DNA of 64,000 nt, from NCBI RefSeq assembly GCF_000332275.1, contig NZ_CM001776.1, positions 2,917,737-2,981,736 of the forward strand, read 5' to 3'. Below the pieces are notes generated by a model that was given only the letters and a program-made list of their open reading frames with translations, was not told the DNA's origin and made no database searches. The stretch is from Synechococcus sp. PCC 7336 (GTDB lineage: Bacteria > Cyanobacteriota > Cyanobacteriia > Thermostichales > PCC-7336). Positions 33,171 through 41,764 of this stretch are shown here, piece after piece (within the stretch, counting starts at the first letter, position 1; each line of letters starts with the position of its first letter). The position numbers and the translations under genes are program-made.

Positions 33171-34622
33171 TCAATAGGTTTGCCAAACGCGATCGAGCAC
33201 GTCACTGATAAAGTCATCCGCTTGGGCGATGGTGCCGTCATAGTGATTGACCAAAATACTGAAGGCCAGTTGGCGATCGCTCTTGCAGCGAATCGTCCCC
33301 GACAGTGTCCGCACCCCCTCGATAAAGCCCGACTTGCCTCGGGCTGCCCCTGCCGGTCGTCCGGGACCGTGACTGGGGTTGAGGGTGTTGCGATATTGGG
33401 GCCACCAGGATTGCAGACTGTCGCTGCGAATCAGGGCAGTGAGAGCTTCGGCGGTGACGAGATTGCGACGGGAGAGACCGCTGCCATCTTCAATCCGCAG
33501 CCCTCGGTCGGGCACGCCCAGTGACTTGGCCCAATCAGTTTCGAGCTGAGTGGCCTGCCGCCAAGATGTCACTGCTGCGGTCCCTGCTTTCTGTTGGGCG
33601 GCAAGAGCCAATAGGCCGTCGGCATAGAGGTTAAAACTCGTGCCATTGATGTGGCGGACGATGTCGAGCAGGGGAGGAGAAGCTTGCTGCCAGAGGATCT
33701 CGCCTGTGGGGGAAGCCTGCGATCGCCGTTCGATTCCCCCTACTGAAATGCCAGCGGCTTGCAACCGCGTCCGCAGCAGTCTGAGAAAGGCATCTGCCGG
33801 ATCGGGCATGGCCCCGTAAATAAAAAATGAGTTGCCCGCCGGTACTGTACCTCGCAACCAGCGATCGTGACTTTCGGGTACGCCAAAGATATAGCCGTTA
33901 TCCCCCGAACCGGCGGGACCGGTTCGCATATCGTTGTGAAACTCCAGCCAGTCGAGCTGGGGCTCGATCGAGGCGATCGCCGCCGGTCCGCCAACCACAC
34001 CGGGACGAAAGGTGAGTTTGTAGAGATTGTCGTGCAGATTGAGGGCGCTAATGGGGGCCCCAAAGTAGTTGCCAAAGTCGTCGTAGGTCCAGGACCAGGG
34101 AATCGGTTCGATGTCGAGGGCGCTAGTATCGCCTACCAGGGTTGAAATCTCCCGAATTCCGGCAGCTCGGATGGCAGTCGCAATCCCATCCAGGATTTGA
34201 GCCGTCGTGGGATTACCCGGAATCTGGGGACTGCCGAGGGTGGGATCGCCGCTACCCACCAACACCACCGACTCGGCAACTCCTTCTCGGACTGGATGGG
34301 GCAGCACCACTTGAGTGGTCCAACGTTGGGAAAGGGGAAATTGACTGAAGGCAAAACTGGTGGCAAACAGCTTCAGGGTGCTGGCTGGCACCATACTGTT
34401 ATCGCCCCCCGAGCTGGCGACCAATTCTCCCGTTTGTAAATCTCGCAACGCAAACGTATAGGTGGCAGGAGCGAGGGGCGATCGCTGGGCCAGTTGCTCG
34501 AATTGAGCCACCATCTCCACTCGATCTCCTGCAATCTGTCGAGCATCCACCGCGTTCCATCTGAGGAGCAGAACGCAGGTTACTGCCAAGCAAGCTGCCA
34601 AAAGTGCGATCGCGCGTTTCAT
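33171..34622 (-). CDS. dacB: D-alanyl-D-alanine carboxypeptidase/endopeptidase, peptidase S13
   Basis: 483 residues. ATG 34622 gives a signal peptide (MKRAIALLAACLAVTCVLLL), so I prefer it to the open frame to 34715. The penicillin-binding motifs are STLK (VPASTLKLFATSFAF, active Ser), SGL (EDGSGLSRRNLVTAEAL, SxN-type box) and KSG (ARGKSGFIEGVRTLSGTI). Between them lies the large insertion typical of PBP4/S13 (EIPWSWTYDDFGNYFGAPIS). It trims cell-wall peptides in the periplasm. It is upstream of the MnmC-like gene on the same strand, three bases apart. Confidence 0.9.
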   Translation of the reverse strand: MKRAIALLAACLAVTCVLLLRWNAVDARQIAGDRVEMVAQFEQLAQRSPLAPATYTFALRDLQTGELVASSGGDNSMVPASTLKLFATSFAFSQFPLSQRWTTQVVLPHPVREGVAESVVLVGSGDPTLGSPQIPGNPTTAQILDGIATAIRAAGIREISTLVGDTSALDIEPIPWSWTYDDFGNYFGAPISALNLHDNLYKLTFRPGVVGGPAAIASIEPQLDWLEFHNDMRTGPAGSGDNGYIFGVPESHDRWLRGTVPAGNSFFIYGAMPDPADAFLRLLRTRLQAAGISVGGIERRSQASPTGEILWQQASPPLLDIVRHINGTSFNLYADGLLALAAQQKAGTAAVTSWRQATQLETDWAKSLGVPDRGLRIEDGSGLSRRNLVTAEALTALIRSDSLQSWWPQYRNTLNPSHGPGRPAGAARGKSGFIEGVRTLSGTIRCKSDRQLAFSILVNHYDGTIAQADDFISDVLDRVWQTY

Positions 34623-34692
34623 CGATTTGAGTAGAAGTAGAAAATCAAATTTTGTACGAGTATTGACGCCATTTCTCAGGCATTCATTGCTC

Positions 34693-35685
34693 TTATAGCG
34701 ATAGATTGGGCTCAACGATGCTTGGCCAATTCTTAAAATTTCGACTTACCCAGTCCATTCCTACCTCGTTATTGAGCTTAATCTTCTTGGGACAATCTGC
34801 GTAAAGTCGCGTCAATATATCAATATCCTGTGCAACGACCGTTTTGCCTAGATTCAGAAATGTCTTTTTCATAAGCCTAAAGATTACGCTCTTGGACTTT
34901 GCGAATAGCAGGATATATGTACGAGTGCGATCGTCTGCTTCGGGAACAAAAAAATGACATTGAGCCATGGTAGCAATCGGACTTTCTGCATGCAAAATCA
35001 CTAATGAGGGGAAGTGATTCTCCAGATGAGCTTCTATCACTTTTGGCAGCGCTAAGACGGCTGGGTTACGAATAACTTCACTCAAGGTTGGAGAAGCGGT
35101 TGGAGTCTTGAACAATGCCTCAGAATAATGTCCTCGATCGGTAAATTTCTCGAACTGAACCTCCTCGATGCGAAACAGGTCTCGATGTGTTCCATTTTGG
35201 TGATTATAATCATGGTTGTTTAGGAGCATCGACAGCAGCGAGGTGGCAACGCTTGTATTTGCGGTTGCCCCCACAAATTCGTAATTTGCAGTTATTTTAT
35301 CCATAATATCGGGAATTTCTATTTGCGGTTCATGCTCTCCATAAGACCAAATAAAGTCGTCTTGAATGATTAGGTTGAGCGGCTCTAATAGAGGTTTTGT
35401 CCGCTTTCCGCTGCCTGGCAAGACGGTACACCCTTCCGTGTCAAATTCTAGTGCATGGAAAGGACAAACAACCTTGCTCGAACCATCTTCTTGTGCTTCA
35501 CACCAACCCGCAGATAGCATTGCGCCCATGTGAGAACAAACATTGGGCAGCGCTTGGACATTGTTGTTGCGGTCTTTCCACAGGACATAGTCTTTGCCAT
35601 AGAGCGCAACTTTCACAGGCTTATTGGTGGGCAGCATTGACTTGTGCGCCAATAACCACGGCGCTCCTGGAAGCATCGATCGCAT
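34693..35685 (-). CDS. Rieske non-heme iron oxygenase
   Basis: 330 residues from ATG 35685, chosen because GGAGG lies five bases upstream (inside the alternative start at 35697). The Rieske cluster ligands are CSH (CSHMGAMLSAGWC) and CPFH (KVVCPFHALEF). The mononuclear iron site is D-x2-H-x4-H in NNHDYNHQNGTHRD. This is the plan of PaO/VanA-type oxygenases, which hydroxylate or cleave aromatic or tetrapyrrole substrates with electrons from a separate reductase. No reductase gene is nearby and no C-terminal membrane helices are apparent. Its promoter faces a TetR-type gene, which probably controls it. Confidence 0.85.
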   Translation of the reverse strand: MRSMLPGAPWLLAHKSMLPTNKPVKVALYGKDYVLWKDRNNNVQALPNVCSHMGAMLSAGWCEAQEDGSSKVVCPFHALEFDTEGCTVLPGSGKRTKPLLEPLNLIIQDDFIWSYGEHEPQIEIPDIMDKITANYEFVGATANTSVATSLLSMLLNNHDYNHQNGTHRDLFRIEEVQFEKFTDRGHYSEALFKTPTASPTLSEVIRNPAVLALPKVIEAHLENHFPSLVILHAESPIATMAQCHFFVPEADDRTRTYILLFAKSKSVIFRLMKKTFLNLGKTVVAQDIDILTRLYADCPKKIKLNNEVGMDWVSRNFKNWPSIVEPNLSL

Positions 35686-35725
35686 TATATCCTCCATAGA
35701 ATATAGAATTATGAAAAATCCGTCG

Positions 35726-35741
35726 TGTCTTAAATATGACA
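35726..35741. promoter_or_regulatory. possible TetR operator between the divergent genes
   Basis: TGTC (35726-35729) and GACA (35738-35741) form an inverted repeat with an 8-bp spacer in the 50-bp divergent gap, and a second TGACA ... TGTCA pair lies just downstream. TetR-family regulators commonly bind such short palindromes over their own promoter (inference). Confidence 0.3.
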
Positions 35742-36521
35742 GAAAAGTCACATTTGTCAAGTGGTCCGCTGAGTCTCCGTCGTCAACCTAAACAGCAGCG
35801 TGGTAAGGAGCGAGTTGAAAAAATTCTGGCTGCTGCTGCCGCCGTATTTGATGAAGTGGGCTACGAAGCCGCGACGACCCACCTCATTGCGGCCAAAGCT
35901 AGGACTGCCGTCGGGTCTCTGTATCAGTTTTTTCCCGACAAAGCAGCCATTTTTAAGGCGATGGAGCTACGTCATACAGAGCGGGTGAAGGAATTTTGGC
36001 AGGCGATAGATATTGAAAACATTGTTCAGTTACCGCTCCGCTCAATGATGCATACCCTGATAGCAGCAGCGGCTGAACTCTTTCAAGATCCTGTGTCGCG
36101 AGTGATATTTGTACAGTTTTATCGAGCCCGCATGATTTTTCAATCGATTGATGACAGTATGACTCAGGAATCCATCAGCTTTCTAGCGCATATTCTAGGG
36201 CAGCGAAACCCTGTGCTACCTAGGGAGCAGTGTCTTTTGCTAGCAGAGGTATGTGTCCACAGTAGTAATGCCGTAATGCTGGCAGCTCTGCACAGTGATA
36301 CACAGGAACATCGTCAACGGCTAATTCAGCAGAGCGAAGATTTACTGGTGGCTTATTTAGAGCCCTATATGAAAAGCGATCGGCTCAGCAGTGTAATGAA
36401 TGTAATGATTTGCCCCCACTGCCAATCTAGTGAGGTGACGAAGAATGGTCATCGCCGAGGCAAACAATGTTACCTCTGTAAGAGTTGCAGGAAGCAGTTT
36501 GTGAAAAATCCTATTCAATAG
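35736..36521 (+). CDS. TetR family regulator running into an IS1-type zinc ribbon
   Basis: Residues 20-75 form a TetR DNA-binding domain (RVEKILAAAAAVFDEVGYEA, then ATTHLIAAKARTAVGSLYQF and FPDKAAIFKAM). The ligand domain follows to about residue 220. The last 41 residues (from ATG 36396) are unrelated: MICPHCQSSEVTKNGHRRGK then CYLCKSCRKQFV, the four-Cys zinc ribbon that starts IS1-family InsA proteins. So the natural stop of the regulator has been lost and the frame continues into an IS1-like remnant. It is divergent from the Rieske oxygenase, its probable target. No RBS is evident at ATG 35736. Confidence 0.85.
   Translation: MTEKSHLSSGPLSLRRQPKQQRGKERVEKILAAAAAVFDEVGYEAATTHLIAAKARTAVGSLYQFFPDKAAIFKAMELRHTERVKEFWQAIDIENIVQLPLRSMMHTLIAAAAELFQDPVSRVIFVQFYRARMIFQSIDDSMTQESISFLAHILGQRNPVLPREQCLLLAEVCVHSSNAVMLAALHSDTQEHRQRLIQQSEDLLVAYLEPYMKSDRLSSVMNVMICPHCQSSEVTKNGHRRGKQCYLCKSCRKQFVKNPIQ
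36396..36521 (+). mobile_element. IS1-family (InsA) N-terminal remnant fused to the TetR gene
   Basis: The 41 codons encode a C-x2-C ... C-x2-C zinc ribbon ending KQFVKNPIQ and a stop. TGAATGTAATG occurs at its start (36397-36407) and again after the stop at 36527-36537, so short direct repeats bracket the remnant. No InsB/DDE part remains. Confidence 0.65.
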
Positions 36522-36583
36522 CTATATGAATGTAATGGTTATGCTACTGTCGCCTAACTCTCTGCTGGAAGCGAGAGAGAGAT

Positions 36584-38284
36584 CTACTGCATCACTTTGC
36601 GCATACGATCGCTTGCAGCATCCGCGATCGCCGTCAGCACCACCAAACACAACAACGACGCCATCACCCCTCGATAGTCGAAACTACTCAATTGCTCCAT
36701 CAACAACCGACCCAACCCCCCTGCCCCCACCAAACCCACAATGACCGTCTCCCGCACGCAGACTTCCCAGCGATAGAGAACATAAGCCACAAATCGAGTC
36801 AGGCTTGCCGGAATGACGCCGTAAGCAAACACCAGCAGAGCAGGAGCCCCCTGCGCCTTGAGGGCCAAAAGAGGGCGGCGATCGAGATTTTCAATGGCCT
36901 CCGCCATCAGCCGTCCCAAAATCCCTAAGTTGTGAATGCCCAGCGCGATCGCCCCCGGCAGCACCCCCGGAAAGAACACAAATAGACAGACCAAGGCCCA
37001 AATTGGCGCGGGGATAGCTCGGAAAATTAGCAGCAATCCCCTCGACAGCAGTAACCCCACCCAAGCCACCGCACCACTGCGGCGATCGCCGCCAGTGGGA
37101 TCGAGCAATCCTCCCGGCAGGAAAAAATTGTGGGCGGCAGGAAACGCCAGCAACATAGCTCCCAAACCCGCGACGGCGATCGCCAACACCGACATTGCTG
37201 CTGTTTGCAGAGACAGGTGCAACAGGTTAGCAAGATCCGCACCGTTGAGATGGAGGGGAAACGACTGACGACCGATATCCCCCAAAAGCTCGTAGGTGCG
37301 TGCCGATCGAAGTTTAGAGAGATCGGGATGGAGGTACCAAAAGCACAGGGGAATTAACGTTGCGGCGATCGCCCCCATGCCGGCCAGCCAATACCGCTCT
37401 CCGCCGGAACTGCGACGATAAGCTCCCCGACCGAGCTTGCGAGCGTTGAGATCTAGCCGATTGGGGGCCCCCAGTTTTTGGCGCAGCAGAGCGCTGGCGA
37501 AATCGACCGTGCCGTTCAGAACGATCGAGGCGTAGAACAAAGTCCACAGTTGTTCGTAGCGCAACGATTGCAGGCTGAGCAGGATTTGGTAGCCGAGACC
37601 GCCAGCCCCAATAATGCCCAAGACCGCCGCAGAGCGCAGGGCACACTCAAACCGGTAGAAGGAATAGGACAGTAAATTCAAAAAGGCTTGGGGCAACAAA
37701 CCGTAGAGAATGGCGATCGCGGCAGGACTGCCACTGTCTAGCAAGGCGTTGAGGGCGTGGGGGGGCGTGTCGTCGAGGATGTCAGCAAAAACTTTGGCGG
37801 TGATAGCCCCGAAGGGGATGGCAAGGGCGAGGATGGCACTGAGGGAGTCCAAGCCAAAAATGCTGACGAATAACAAGCCCCAAATGGCTTCGTGGATCGC
37901 CCTCGGACCGGCGAGGAGAGCGCGGGCGATCGCCCGAGGCAAAACCGTTTTTCCCCGACGCTGGGGAGCACTGACAGCAGACCACCATACCCGAGACGCC
38001 AGCAATCCGCCGATCGCTCCCAATATCACGCTCAAAGCCGAGCCGCAGACAGCATAGGCCAGCGTGACCGCACTCTCGTGCATGGCGAGACGCACGAAGT
38101 CGAGGCTCAGATCGGGGCGCAGGCTAGCACTGACGAATCGCCAAAGTAGCGGCAAGCCACCGACATTCACCGCATCCTGTCCGAATCCCCCCGCGTAAGC
38201 CAGCGCGAAGGCGATCGCCCCCATACAAGCTATCCCCCACAACAGGCGACCGCTGTCCGACCGTTTGACCCAGCTAAGCTGCAT
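36584..38284 (-). CDS. PhnE-like ABC permease, two permease domains fused
   Basis: 566 residues, twice the normal length of PhnE. Each half contains a binding-protein-dependent permease domain with its own EAA-like loop: ADILDDTPPHALNALLDSGS ... SAAVLGIIGAGGLGYQI in the N-terminal half and AEAIENLDRRPLLALKAQGA ... ETVIVGLVGAGGLGRLL in the C-terminal half. About a dozen hydrophobic helices are visible. The fused pair should form the whole membrane channel. The start ATG 38284 shares a base with the stop of the ATPase gene, the middle member of the operon. Confidence 0.88.
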   Translation of the reverse strand: MQLSWVKRSDSGRLLWGIACMGAIAFALAYAGGFGQDAVNVGGLPLLWRFVSASLRPDLSLDFVRLAMHESAVTLAYAVCGSALSVILGAIGGLLASRVWWSAVSAPQRRGKTVLPRAIARALLAGPRAIHEAIWGLLFVSIFGLDSLSAILALAIPFGAITAKVFADILDDTPPHALNALLDSGSPAAIAILYGLLPQAFLNLLSYSFYRFECALRSAAVLGIIGAGGLGYQILLSLQSLRYEQLWTLFYASIVLNGTVDFASALLRQKLGAPNRLDLNARKLGRGAYRRSSGGERYWLAGMGAIAATLIPLCFWYLHPDLSKLRSARTYELLGDIGRQSFPLHLNGADLANLLHLSLQTAAMSVLAIAVAGLGAMLLAFPAAHNFFLPGGLLDPTGGDRRSGAVAWVGLLLSRGLLLIFRAIPAPIWALVCLFVFFPGVLPGAIALGIHNLGILGRLMAEAIENLDRRPLLALKAQGAPALLVFAYGVIPASLTRFVAYVLYRWEVCVRETVIVGLVGAGGLGRLLMEQLSSFDYRGVMASLLCLVVLTAIADAASDRMRKVMQ

Positions 38285-39042
38285 TACCCCCCCTCAAGCC
38301 GATAGAGATCCTGCAGCATTTGGGAGCTGACTTCGGCAGCAAGGCAATCGAAGGCAATGCGGCCCCGACGCAACCCGACAATGCGATCGCAATGGCTGCG
38401 GGCAAATTCCACCGCATGCAAGCTCGTCACTAATGTGATACCCGACTCGACACACAACTGCCGCAGCAAATCCACGATCTCGCGGCTGCGTTCGGGATCG
38501 AGGCTGGCAATGGGTTCGTCCGCCAAAATCAGCTTGGGTTGTTGCACCAGCACGCGAGCGAGGGCCAGCCGCTGCTGCTGTCCCCCCGACAGGCGATCGG
38601 TCCGTTCGTAAAGCTTCTCAGAAATACCCACCCGTTCTAATGCCAGCTTCGCGGTCTCCACCTCTTGCGGCCAGATCAACGACCAGAGGGATTTCCACCC
38701 CGGCCAACGTCCCAAATGACCGGCATTGACGTTATGGATCGCCCGCAGGTTGCCCACCAAATGAAACTGCTGGTAGACCGTCCCGATCGAGCGCTGCACC
38801 TGTCGCAATTGTTGCGGTCCCAGTTGCGCCAGATCTCGCCCCAAGACCGTCACTGTTCCAGTGGTGGGAAACACCGTTCCGTTCAACAGTCCCAACAGTG
38901 TGCTCTTGCCCGCGCCACTGGGACCAATCAAGGCCACCCGCTCCCCTGCCGCAATGCGCAAAGAGACCCCCGTCAATGCTTCTACGTTGCCAAACCGCTG
39001 GTTGACGTTCTGCAACTGGCAAATGGGAGGTCCGTCACTCAC
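38284..39042 (-). CDS. phnC: phosphonate-type ABC transporter ATPase
   Basis: 252 residues with Walker A GPSGAGKST, Q-loop region YQQFHLVGNL, signature LSGGQQQR, Walker B LILADEPIASLDP and H-loop TSLHAVEFA. The segment NVNAGHLGRWPGWKSLWSLI is characteristic of PhnC-type ATPases. It overlaps the upstream binding-protein gene by four bases and the permease gene by one, so the three are translated as a unit. Confidence 0.9.
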   Translation of the reverse strand: MSDGPPICQLQNVNQRFGNVEALTGVSLRIAAGERVALIGPSGAGKSTLLGLLNGTVFPTTGTVTVLGRDLAQLGPQQLRQVQRSIGTVYQQFHLVGNLRAIHNVNAGHLGRWPGWKSLWSLIWPQEVETAKLALERVGISEKLYERTDRLSGGQQQRLALARVLVQQPKLILADEPIASLDPERSREIVDLLRQLCVESGITLVTSLHAVEFARSHCDRIVGLRRGRIAFDCLAAEVSSQMLQDLYRLEGG

Positions 39043-39938
39043 TGAATCTTGCCAATTTGGCGTCCCACTGCTTCGATTTGAGCGTAATTGGATTCGTGGG
39101 TGGGAATGAACCGCCCAGCCCCAAACAAGTCGAGAATCTCTCGCTGTTCGGGTACCTCTGGATCGAGTTGCAAGAGTGCCTCTCGGACGCGATCGCTAAA
39201 CCCTTCTCCATAGCGATCCTCCACCTCGGGGCGAATTACCCAGTGATAGTCGAAATAGGCGGGAGAGCGCCATACCTCCCGCACGCGATCGCGGTCCACC
39301 TCCCCCGCCTCCAGCCGACTGCGCCACACCTGCTCGTTCACTGCCCCCGCCTCGTAAGTTCCCGCTTCCACCAACTGAATCGTGGCATCGTGAGATCCCG
39401 AAAAGCCCACTTCGCCGCGAAACTCGTTTAGCTCGACGCCAGCCTGCTGCAAAAAAAACTGCGGCATCAATCGTCCCGAAGTGGACGACTCGCTCCCAAA
39501 CGTAAAGCGGCTGTCCTCAAACACCGTCAAACCGGCCAAGCTATCGAAAGGCTCAATACCGCTATCGACATTGGCAATAAAGACACTGTGAAACTGTTCG
39601 TCAATATCCCGTTGGGCGATCGCCTCGGCCCCCGGCACCTGCAAGCGGGCCTGTACGCCCGTCAAACCGCCAAACCAGACCATATCCAAATCGCCGACGC
39701 GAAAGGCGGTCACAGCCGCCGTATAATCCGTCACGGGTCGATAGTCTACTGGCACCCCCAGCTCTGCTTCCAAATAGTCAGACAGCAACCCATAGCGACG
39801 CTGCAGTTTCTCGGGATCGCGATCGGGAATTGCTCCCGTTACAAATGGTTCCACCTCAGTTGTAGAGGTAGAAGAAGGAGCACAGGCTGCTAAAGGCAGC
39901 ACGATTAGGAGTAAAACAGTCCAAACGGGTGACTTCAT
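39039..39938 (-). CDS. PhnD-like substrate-binding lipoprotein
   Basis: 299 residues. A lipoprotein signal (MKSPVWTVLLLIVLPLAACA, lipobox LAAC) precedes the periplasmic domain: VTGAIPDRDPEKLQRRYGLL, VPVDYRPVTDYTAAVTAFRV, GDLDMVWFGGLTGVQARLQV, FGSESSTSGRLMPQFFLQQA and GEVGFSGSHDATIQLVEAG. The fold is that of PhnD/PtxB. Phosphonate, phosphite or phosphate are possible ligands; a closely related group has been annotated as putative selenate binding protein, so the substrate is open. It heads the operon. Upstream 39939-40251 is the divergent promoter region with PepP and holds no other gene. Confidence 0.85.
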   Translation of the reverse strand: MKSPVWTVLLLIVLPLAACAPSSTSTTEVEPFVTGAIPDRDPEKLQRRYGLLSDYLEAELGVPVDYRPVTDYTAAVTAFRVGDLDMVWFGGLTGVQARLQVPGAEAIAQRDIDEQFHSVFIANVDSGIEPFDSLAGLTVFEDSRFTFGSESSTSGRLMPQFFLQQAGVELNEFRGEVGFSGSHDATIQLVEAGTYEAGAVNEQVWRSRLEAGEVDRDRVREVWRSPAYFDYHWVIRPEVEDRYGEGFSDRVREALLQLDPEVPEQREILDLFGAGRFIPTHESNYAQIEAVGRQIGKIQ

Positions 39939-40251
39939 GGGAGGGGCTAGAATCTTGTCTGCAGGGATGAGTTGTCTGTTGGAGAGCGAGGGAGCTCTGC
40001 CTGCAAGGAAACTGAGGCCCTCGGCAGGTGCAGAACTCGGCTATTCATTATAGGCAATTCGATTTCGGAGATCGCGACCCCAATTCGCAAGCCAATTTAT
40101 CTCGACCTCCATCAATGTCCTGCCGAAGGGGCGATTGTTCTTCTGAGTCCCCGAATCTTCCACCGCCCTGGCTAAGATAGAGATCCCGACGCGGTTTGAT
40201 AGCGCGATCGGACATAATGGTGAGAGTTTGCCGACCCCCCCTATTGCCTGA

Positions 40252-41580
40252 ATGACCATTACCTCCAAAACCTTTCAACAGCGCCGCCAGCAATTGAGTC
40301 AAAAGCTAGGACAGGGTACTGCGATCGTGCGTAGTGCTCAGATGGCGGTGATGCACAACGATGTCGAGTACCCATTTCGGCAAGATAGCGATTTTTATTA
40401 TCTCACCGGCTTTAACGAACCGGAAGCAGTGGCGGTGTTGGCTCCCCATCACCCCGAACATCAGTTTGTGTTATTCGTTCAGCCCAAAGAGCGCGAAAAA
40501 GAGATTTGGACGGGCTACCGCACGGGGATGGAAGGGGCAAAAGAACGCTATGGTGCGGATGAGGCATTTCCGATCGCCGAACTGGCAGAGAAGCTGCCGG
40601 AATACATCAAGGATGCCGATTGCATTTACTATCGTCCCGGTTCTGACGAGTCCTTTAACCACAGAATCTATCGCTTCTGGCAAGCGCAGTTGCGACAATA
40701 TCCCCGTCGCGGTCGCGGCCCCACGATGCTGGCAGATCTCTCCTCCATCCTGCACTCGCTGCGCTGCGTCAAAACTCCAGCGGAACTACAACTGATGCGG
40801 GAGGCGGCTCGGATTGCGACCGAAGCTCACAATTTGGCGCGGGAAGCGGCTCAATCGGGCAAATACGAATATGAAATCGAAGCCCTGATTCACAACCACT
40901 TCCGCCAAAACGGGGCGATCGGACCAGCCTATCCCTCGATCGTGGCCTCGGGCGCGAACGCCTGCATCCTGCACTACATTGACAACTCCCGCCAGATGCA
41001 AGCTGGCGATCTGCTGCTGATCGATGCAGGCTGTTGCTACGACTACTACAACAGCGACATCACCCGCACGTTTCCCATTAATGGCAAGTTTTCTCCCGCC
41101 CAAAAGACGATTTACGAGTTGGTGCTGGCGGCACAGGAAGCGGCGATCGCCGAAGTGAAACCGGGCAACACCTACAACCAACCCCACGACACCGCCGTTC
41201 GCACGATTACTGAGGGGTTGGTCGATCTGGGGCTGCTGGTGCCCGAAGCGGACGAAGATATTGACCAGTTAATTGAAGAGGAAAAATACAAAGCCTTTTA
41301 CATGCACCGTACCGGCCATTGGCTGGGCATCGACGTTCACGATGTGGGCATCTATAAGGTAGGCGAGGAAGATTGGCAAACTTTCCAGCCAGGAATGGTG
41401 CTGACGGTGGAGCCGGGGATTTATATCTCTCCCGATCGCGAGGTGGAAGCGTTGGCCCATGTGGGAGATGAATGGCGCGGTATTGGGGTTCGCATTGAAG
41501 ATGATGTTTTGGTAACTGAGTCTGGCTGCGAAGTGCTGAGTGCGGCTACCCCCAAAGCGGTTGACGATTTGGAATCGTGA
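40252..41580 (+). CDS. pepP: Xaa-Pro aminopeptidase (aminopeptidase P)
   Basis: 442 residues. N-terminal domain FQQRRQQLSQKLGQGTAIVR, DSDFYYLTGFNEPEAVAVL; C-terminal pita-bread domain with metal ligands in LLLIDAGCCYDYYNSDITRT (two Asp), HRTGHWLGIDVHDVG (His), MVLTVEPGIYISPD (Glu) and GVRIEDDVLVTESGCEVL (Glu). It removes N-terminal residues before proline, in the cytoplasm. Length and motifs are normal for the bacterial enzyme. ATG 40252 begins the conserved sequence. Confidence 0.94.
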   Translation: MTITSKTFQQRRQQLSQKLGQGTAIVRSAQMAVMHNDVEYPFRQDSDFYYLTGFNEPEAVAVLAPHHPEHQFVLFVQPKEREKEIWTGYRTGMEGAKERYGADEAFPIAELAEKLPEYIKDADCIYYRPGSDESFNHRIYRFWQAQLRQYPRRGRGPTMLADLSSILHSLRCVKTPAELQLMREAARIATEAHNLAREAAQSGKYEYEIEALIHNHFRQNGAIGPAYPSIVASGANACILHYIDNSRQMQAGDLLLIDAGCCYDYYNSDITRTFPINGKFSPAQKTIYELVLAAQEAAIAEVKPGNTYNQPHDTAVRTITEGLVDLGLLVPEADEDIDQLIEEEKYKAFYMHRTGHWLGIDVHDVGIYKVGEEDWQTFQPGMVLTVEPGIYISPDREVEALAHVGDEWRGIGVRIEDDVLVTESGCEVLSAATPKAVDDLES

Positions 41581-41764
41581 GGCAGCTTCCTGGGAGTTCA
41601 GGTCGATCGGCAGCCACCAAAGATCGAAGGGGACCGAGGGCAGAGCTCCTGCCAATAGAGCGATCGGACTGAGCCCAATCCGGCGATCGCTGAAATTTGA
41701 GAGCTATCCGTTACAGTTTTAGGGTCTGGCCTGCCGTTGCTACTGGCCGGAGGAGCACAATTGA

